Of a DNA stretch of 8,166 nucleotides, positions 5,651 to 8,166 are shown piece by piece (within the stretch, counting starts at the first letter, position 1; each line of letters starts with the position of its first letter). The DNA is from Trebonia sp. (GTDB lineage: Bacteria > Actinomycetota > Actinomycetes > Streptosporangiales > Streptosporangiaceae). A model generated the notes under the pieces. That model saw only the letters and a program-made list of their open reading frames with translations, was not told the DNA's origin and ran no database searches. Made by a program: the position numbers and the translations under genes. The stretch is taken from positions 1 through 8,166 of the forward strand of contig JASHXJ010000223.1 in assembly GCA_030043595.1 (NCBI GenBank), read 5' to 3'.

Positions 5651-6388
5651 CTAGAAGGTGACGGGACCGGAAGCATGGCCGATGTTCACGATCTTCCCGA
5701 CGTGGGCGTCACCGCTGACCTGCGTGATGATGACACCGGCTTCCGTTTGCAGGGCATCGGCTGGCAGCGTCTCCTGGTCCGCCGTCACCGCGTCAATCCA
5801 CCGCTGGTCGGCGACGTGAGCCGACGCGTTCAGGGCACCCAGCTCGCGGAAACGTCGGGCGGAAAGTATCGCGGACACCGGCACGCCGTACCCGCCCAGC
5901 GACGATTGCTTCCCGCGGGTAGAGACGAGGACCGCGCAGACCGCGCCGGTACGCATGTTGAGCAGCGGAGAACCGCTCATGCCAGGCTTGACCTGCCCGG
6001 CCTTGAACTTGATGCGCGGCGGGACACTGCCTGTCAGCCCCTCGACCTCGAAGGTCGCCGGCTCGCCGGGACTGTCTTCCGGGTAGCCGAACGAGTAAAG
6101 CGTGCTGCCGACCTCGGCGGTGTCGCCCAGGAGCGCGACCGGCACCTCGGGGACCGGAGTCTCCAGCTTGATCCAGGCCACATCGAACTCGCGGCCGATA
6201 ACAGCGGCGCTGACAGCGTGCGTGCCATGGTAGCGATCGCAAACCTCGATCCCTGTGCCGCCGTCAACGACATGCCTGCACGTGATGAGGTCTTTAGCCG
6301 TGACGAAAAACCCGGTTCCGCATGGCACCCCGTTGATATCTATGCGTGCGCTGCACCCGGGCAGCAGCTCCGACTCCAGTGCACCCAT
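5651..6388 (-). CDS. Cytoplasmic trypsin-like serine protease with C-terminal signalling motif
   Basis: This 245-residue trypsin-fold (chymotrypsin/HtrA-like) serine protease has a full catalytic triad: His39 in LITCRHVV, Asp69 in FDVAWI and Ser138 in KPGMSGSPLL. GTGFFVTAKD (24-33) is the usual first beta-hairpin. There is no signal peptide, transmembrane segment or PDZ domain, so it should act inside the cell, unlike most actinobacterial trypsin-like enzymes. After the protease domain (about 10-190), a linker leads to a C-terminal segment ending TQVSGDAHVGKIVNIGHA and seven more residues (222-245). This is shared with the N-terminal region of the STAND protein encoded next door. The start is ATG 6388 with a GGGGGAA stretch just upstream; a TTG at 6469 would add 27 Arg-rich residues and is less likely. 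The context suggests a zymogen-like effector triggered by the STAND partner. Substrate unknown. Confidence 0.93.
   Translation of the reverse strand: MGALESELLPGCSARIDINGVPCGTGFFVTAKDLITCRHVVDGGTGIEVCDRYHGTHAVSAAVIGREFDVAWIKLETPVPEVPVALLGDTAEVGSTLYSFGYPEDSPGEPATFEVEGLTGSVPPRIKFKAGQVKPGMSGSPLLNMRTGAVCAVLVSTRGKQSSLGGYGVPVSAILSARRFRELGALNASAHVADQRWIDAVTADQETLPADALQTEAGVIITQVSGDAHVGKIVNIGHASGPVTF
5654..5725 (-). other. C-terminal copy of the shared signalling motif in the protease
   Basis: This encodes the last 24 residues of the protease, from TQVSGDAHVGKIVNIG to SGPVTF at the carboxyl end. The Gly/Val/Asn-rich alternation with a terminal aromatic residue resembles bacterial NLR-associated amyloid motifs. 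Its position at the extreme C-terminus matches effector proteins of such pairs. Confidence 0.7.
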
Positions 6389-6406
6389 GCTTCCCCCGGC
6401 AGTGCT

Positions 6407-6417
6407 AGCGCAGCGCT
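6407..6417. promoter_or_regulatory. Palindrome AGCGC-A-GCGCT in the protease leader
   Basis: Five-base perfect arms flank one base, 19 bp upstream of the protease ATG. It could be an operator or a weak leader structure. In GC-rich DNA such short symmetry is often chance. Confidence 0.15.
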
Positions 6418-6467
6418 CGCGTGTACCTGCTGTGACCCGTGATCCGCGCGAGCCGCGAAAACGGCCC

Positions 6468-6496
6468 AATTGTAACGCGATCAGCGAATTGTAACG
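6468..6496. promoter_or_regulatory. Direct repeat AATTGTAACG in the divergent promoter region
   Basis: Two perfect copies of AATTGTAACG lie at 6468-6477 and 6487-6496, 19 bp start to start, close to two helical turns. They sit in the only AT-rich part of the 193-bp spacer between the protease and the small divergent gene. On the minus strand each copy contains TACAAT, a near-consensus -10 element; on the plus strand each contains TTGTAA, a -35-like hexamer. One regulator bound here could control both directions. Confidence 0.5.
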
Positions 6497-6517
6497 TCCC
6501 GCGCTTTAGGCTACTCT
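6489..6517 (+). promoter_or_regulatory. Candidate sigma70-type promoter of the small Trypco/Pepco-like gene
   Basis: TTGTAA (6489-6494), a 17-bp spacer and TACTCT (6512-6517) fit a housekeeping promoter, with four of six -35 matches and a TAnnnT -10. The -35 element lies inside the second AATTGTAACG repeat, so a protein bound there would compete with RNA polymerase. Confidence 0.4.
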
Positions 6518-6569
6518 TCCTTAACCGTGTTCGCGACCCTATTTGCCTCGCCTGCGACTTCGTGCGGAC

Positions 6570-6575
6570 AGGAGA
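6570..6575 (+). promoter_or_regulatory. Strong ribosome binding site deciding the start at 6582
   Basis: AGGAGA lies six bases before the ATG at 6582. This fixes the start of the small gene, although the frame is open to 6543. Confidence 0.8.
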
Positions 6576-6581
6576 TATCTC

Positions 6582-6947
6582 ATGACGGCAGATAATTCTC
6601 GTCAGCGCGCTCTCGCAACCGACGAGGTCCTGGTCTACGTCGGAAATCAGGCGGCCGATTTCGATGACGGTAACAGCTACGAGCAAGAAGCCGGCATCAG
6701 GAAACGGGCGAGACAGCAAGGGCTCGAAGTTGTCAGGATCGAAGACGGGGAACTCGAACGCCTCCGTGACCAGGTGCGGCGGATCGCCAGAAAGCTGGAG
6801 CCCGCCGACGAGAAGCGGCAGGACGAAGGATTCAGGATCGACTCCATCACCGTCCATGTCGGGCTCAGCGCGTCCGGTCACTTCTTTCTCGTGGCCAGCG
6901 CGGAAGTGGAGGCCGCCATCGACATCACCTGGAGCAGGCGCGGCTGA
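6582..6947 (+). CDS. Small protein resembling peptidase-co-occurring (Trypco/Pepco-like) domains
   Basis: This 121-residue soluble protein has no signal peptide or membrane segment. Its N-terminus holds a short strand (EVLVYVGN, 15-22) and an acidic patch. A charged helix follows (about 55-72, ELERLRDQVRRIARKL). The C-terminal half is FRIDSITVHVGLSASG, then FFLVASAEVEAAIDITW, ending at 117. This layout of helix, strand with VxVGLSASG, and strand ending xITW with basic tail resembles the small Trypco and Pepco domains described beside trypsin-like peptidases in bacterial conflict systems. I recognise the pattern but cannot tell which family is correct. The start is fixed by AGGAGA. It is divergent from the protease gene with shared regulatory DNA, which suggests a role in regulating, targeting or inhibiting that protease. 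That role is inferred. Confidence 0.85.
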   Translation: MTADNSRQRALATDEVLVYVGNQAADFDDGNSYEQEAGIRKRARQQGLEVVRIEDGELERLRDQVRRIARKLEPADEKRQDEGFRIDSITVHVGLSASGHFFLVASAEVEAAIDITWSRRG

Positions 6948-7002
6948 AACCTCTCGCGCCGCCGGCTGCTAGCGCGGCCGGACCACGCCAGACGGGCCGC
7001 CC

Positions 7003-7031
7003 CTGACCTGCGCCTGGAACTGGCATAACAT
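7003..7031 (+). promoter_or_regulatory. Candidate promoter giving a leaderless exporter mRNA
   Basis: CTGACC (7003-7008), a 17-bp spacer and TAACAT (7026-7031) match -35 and -10 hexamers at four of six positions each. The -10 ends eight bases before the ATG at 7040, so transcription would begin at or next to the start codon. No Shine-Dalgarno sequence precedes this ATG, which fits leaderless translation, common in actinobacteria. Confidence 0.4.
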
Positions 7032-7039
7032 CCTTAGCG

Positions 7040-8166
7040 ATGGAAACTTTCGAAGGTTCCCAGGCTGGCGAGGCCGTCCAGGGGGGCAAGCCGGCCGGGA
7101 AGCCCAGGCGCCACCTGGGGATGCTGGTGGTGCTCGGCGCGCTGTCGGCGTTCGGGCCGCTGGCGATGGACATGTACCTGCCGTCCACGCCGACGATCGC
7201 CGCCGCCCTGCATGCCGGGCAGTCGCTGGTCCAGCTCACCCTGTCCGGCTGCCTGGCCGGCCTGGCCGTCGGGCAGCTGGTGGCCGGCCCGCTCAGCGAC
7301 GGCATGGGCCGCCGCCGTCCGCTGCTCATCGGGCTCGCGGCGTTCGTCGTGTTCTCGGTCGCCTGCGCGCTGGCGCCGGACATCGGCTCGCTGATCGCGT
7401 TCCGCTTCCTGCAGGGCATGGCCGGTGCCGCAGGCGTCGTGCTCAGCCTGGCCATGGTCAGGGACATGTACGAGGGCACCGAGCTGGCCCGCGTGCTCGG
7501 GTCGCTGACGCTCGTCTTCGGGCTGGCCCCGGTGCTCGCGCCGGTGATCGGCGGCCAGATCCTGCGCTTCACGAGCTGGCGCGGCGTGTTCGGGGTGCTG
7601 GCCGCGATCGGCCTGGTGCTGCTGGTCGCCAGCTGGTTCCTGCCGGAGACGCTGCCTCCCGGCCGGCGCACCCCGCCCCGGTTCCGTCAGCTGCTCGACG
7701 ACTCGCGGACGCTGGCGCGGGACCGTCGTTACGCGGGGAACACCCTGGCTGTCGCGCTCGGCACCGCCGCGCTGATCGCCTACATCTCCTCGCTGCCGTT
7801 CATCGTCGAGGACGCGTACAAGCAGTCGCCGCAGCTTTTCAGCCTGTTCTTCATGATCAACGCCATCGGCCTGACCTTGATGGCGCAGCTCGGCGCCCGG
7901 CTCACACGCCGCTTCCCGGTGCGCTCGCTGGCCCGCGCGTCACTGGTCGTCCAGGTGGCGGGCGCGCTCGCCTTCCTCGCCGTCGCGCTCACCGGGCATC
8001 CCCCGCTGGCGGCGCTGCTTGTCCCGCTGTTCGTCTACGTGGCGTCGTTCGGCATGCTGCGCCCGAACGCGACCGCGCTGGCCCTGGCCGGGCACTCCTC
8101 GATCGCGGGCACGGCGTCGGCCTGGCTGGGCGCGCTGCCGTTCCTGCTCGGCGCGCTGCTCGCGCC
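7040..8166 (+). CDS. Bcr/CflA-type MFS drug exporter, 3' end missing
   Basis: The frame is open from ATG 7040 to the right edge (375 full codons); family members have about 400 residues, so only the end is missing. It is a major facilitator of the DHA1 drug:proton antiporter type. Seen features are MDMYLPSTPTI in the first helix (43-53), the typical Bcr/CflA signature; motif A GPLSDGMGRRRPLLIG (83-98); RFLQGMAGAAGVV in helix 4 (122-134); motif C-like LAPVLAPVIGG (162-172); then SWRGVF and FLPET before the central loop. Multiple hydrophobic helices follow, and RPNATALAL (341-349) in the C-terminal half is also family-like. About 25 hydrophilic residues precede helix 1. Members export drugs or small metabolites; the substrate here is unknown. 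Its very GC-rich codon use is typical of the host. It follows the small gene by 92 bp but probably has its own promoter. Confidence 0.95.
   Translation, partial: METFEGSQAGEAVQGGKPAGKPRRHLGMLVVLGALSAFGPLAMDMYLPSTPTIAAALHAGQSLVQLTLSGCLAGLAVGQLVAGPLSDGMGRRRPLLIGLAAFVVFSVACALAPDIGSLIAFRFLQGMAGAAGVVLSLAMVRDMYEGTELARVLGSLTLVFGLAPVLAPVIGGQILRFTSWRGVFGVLAAIGLVLLVASWFLPETLPPGRRTPPRFRQLLDDSRTLARDRRYAGNTLAVALGTAALIAYISSLPFIVEDAYKQSPQLFSLFFMINAIGLTLMAQLGARLTRRFPVRSLARASLVVQVAGALAFLAVALTGHPPLAALLVPLFVYVASFGMLRPNATALALAGHSSIAGTASAWLGALPFLLGALLA

Noticed and set aside
6389..6469. 27-residue N-terminal extension of the protease from TTG 6469
   Set aside because: It is Arg/Gly-rich, would overlap the promoter-like repeats, and the ATG at 6388 has a G-rich ribosome-binding stretch and directly precedes the protease fold.
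6974..7000. Inverted repeat GCGGCC/GGCCGC after the small gene as a terminator
   Set aside because: The stem is only 6 bp with a 15-base loop and no T-run follows. In such GC-rich DNA this is expected by chance.
6925..7671. Minus-strand open frame of 248 residues
   Set aside because: It is the antisense shadow of the MFS exporter, whose plus-strand frame carries all family signatures.

Overview
The window is GC-rich DNA with strong G/C bias at third codon positions, GTG/TTG starts, and protein families typical of Actinomycetota (NB-ARC/TPR STAND proteins, SGNH hydrolases, zinc-ribbon proteins with Pro/Ala-rich linkers). It looks like a chromosomal accessory stretch of a high-GC, filamentous-type actinobacterium; I cannot name the genus.

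Layout. At the left edge (1-342, minus) is the 5' part of a gene for a zinc-ribbon protein with a Pro/Ala/Trp-rich linker; it runs out of the window. Positions 343-894 hold no convincing gene but are full of repeats: interleaved inverted repeats (497-619), an imperfect direct duplication 93 bp apart, and about seven copies of a ~17-bp GCTGAAAGGCC-type unit (747-868). Next come a membrane-anchored SGNH/GDSL hydrolase (895-2310, minus) and, divergently, a TauD/TfdA-type Fe(II)/2-oxoglutarate dioxygenase (2526-3347, plus). The dioxygenase converges, with only 24 bp between, on a 746-residue NB-ARC/TPR STAND protein (3372-5612, minus). Directly upstream of the STAND gene, 38 bp away and on the same strand, is a cytoplasmic trypsin-like serine protease (5651-6388, minus). 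A small protein resembling peptidase-co-occurring (Trypco/Pepco-like) domains is divergent from the protease (6582-6947, plus). A Bcr/CflA-type MFS exporter (7040 to the right edge, plus) closes the window.

Main point. The protease, STAND protein and small protein look like one peptidase-STAND conflict or programmed-cell-death module. The extreme C-terminus of the protease and the segment just before the NB-ARC domain of the STAND protein carry the same short sequence: TQVSGDAHVGKIVNIGHA against TQVLGGNVEKIVNIARA, 11 of 17 aligned residues identical with one gap. The rest of the two proteins is unrelated. Effector motif at the C-terminus and sensor motif at the N-terminus, in adjacent genes, is the arrangement of amyloid-signalling NLR/effector pairs (fungal HET-S/NWD2 and bacterial NLR-associated amyloid motifs). 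The likely reading is that an activated STAND oligomer templates or recruits the protease through this motif. The trigger and the protease substrate cannot be read from the sequence.

The flanking genes (hydrolase, dioxygenase, exporter) look like ordinary single-gene functions with no visible link to the module.
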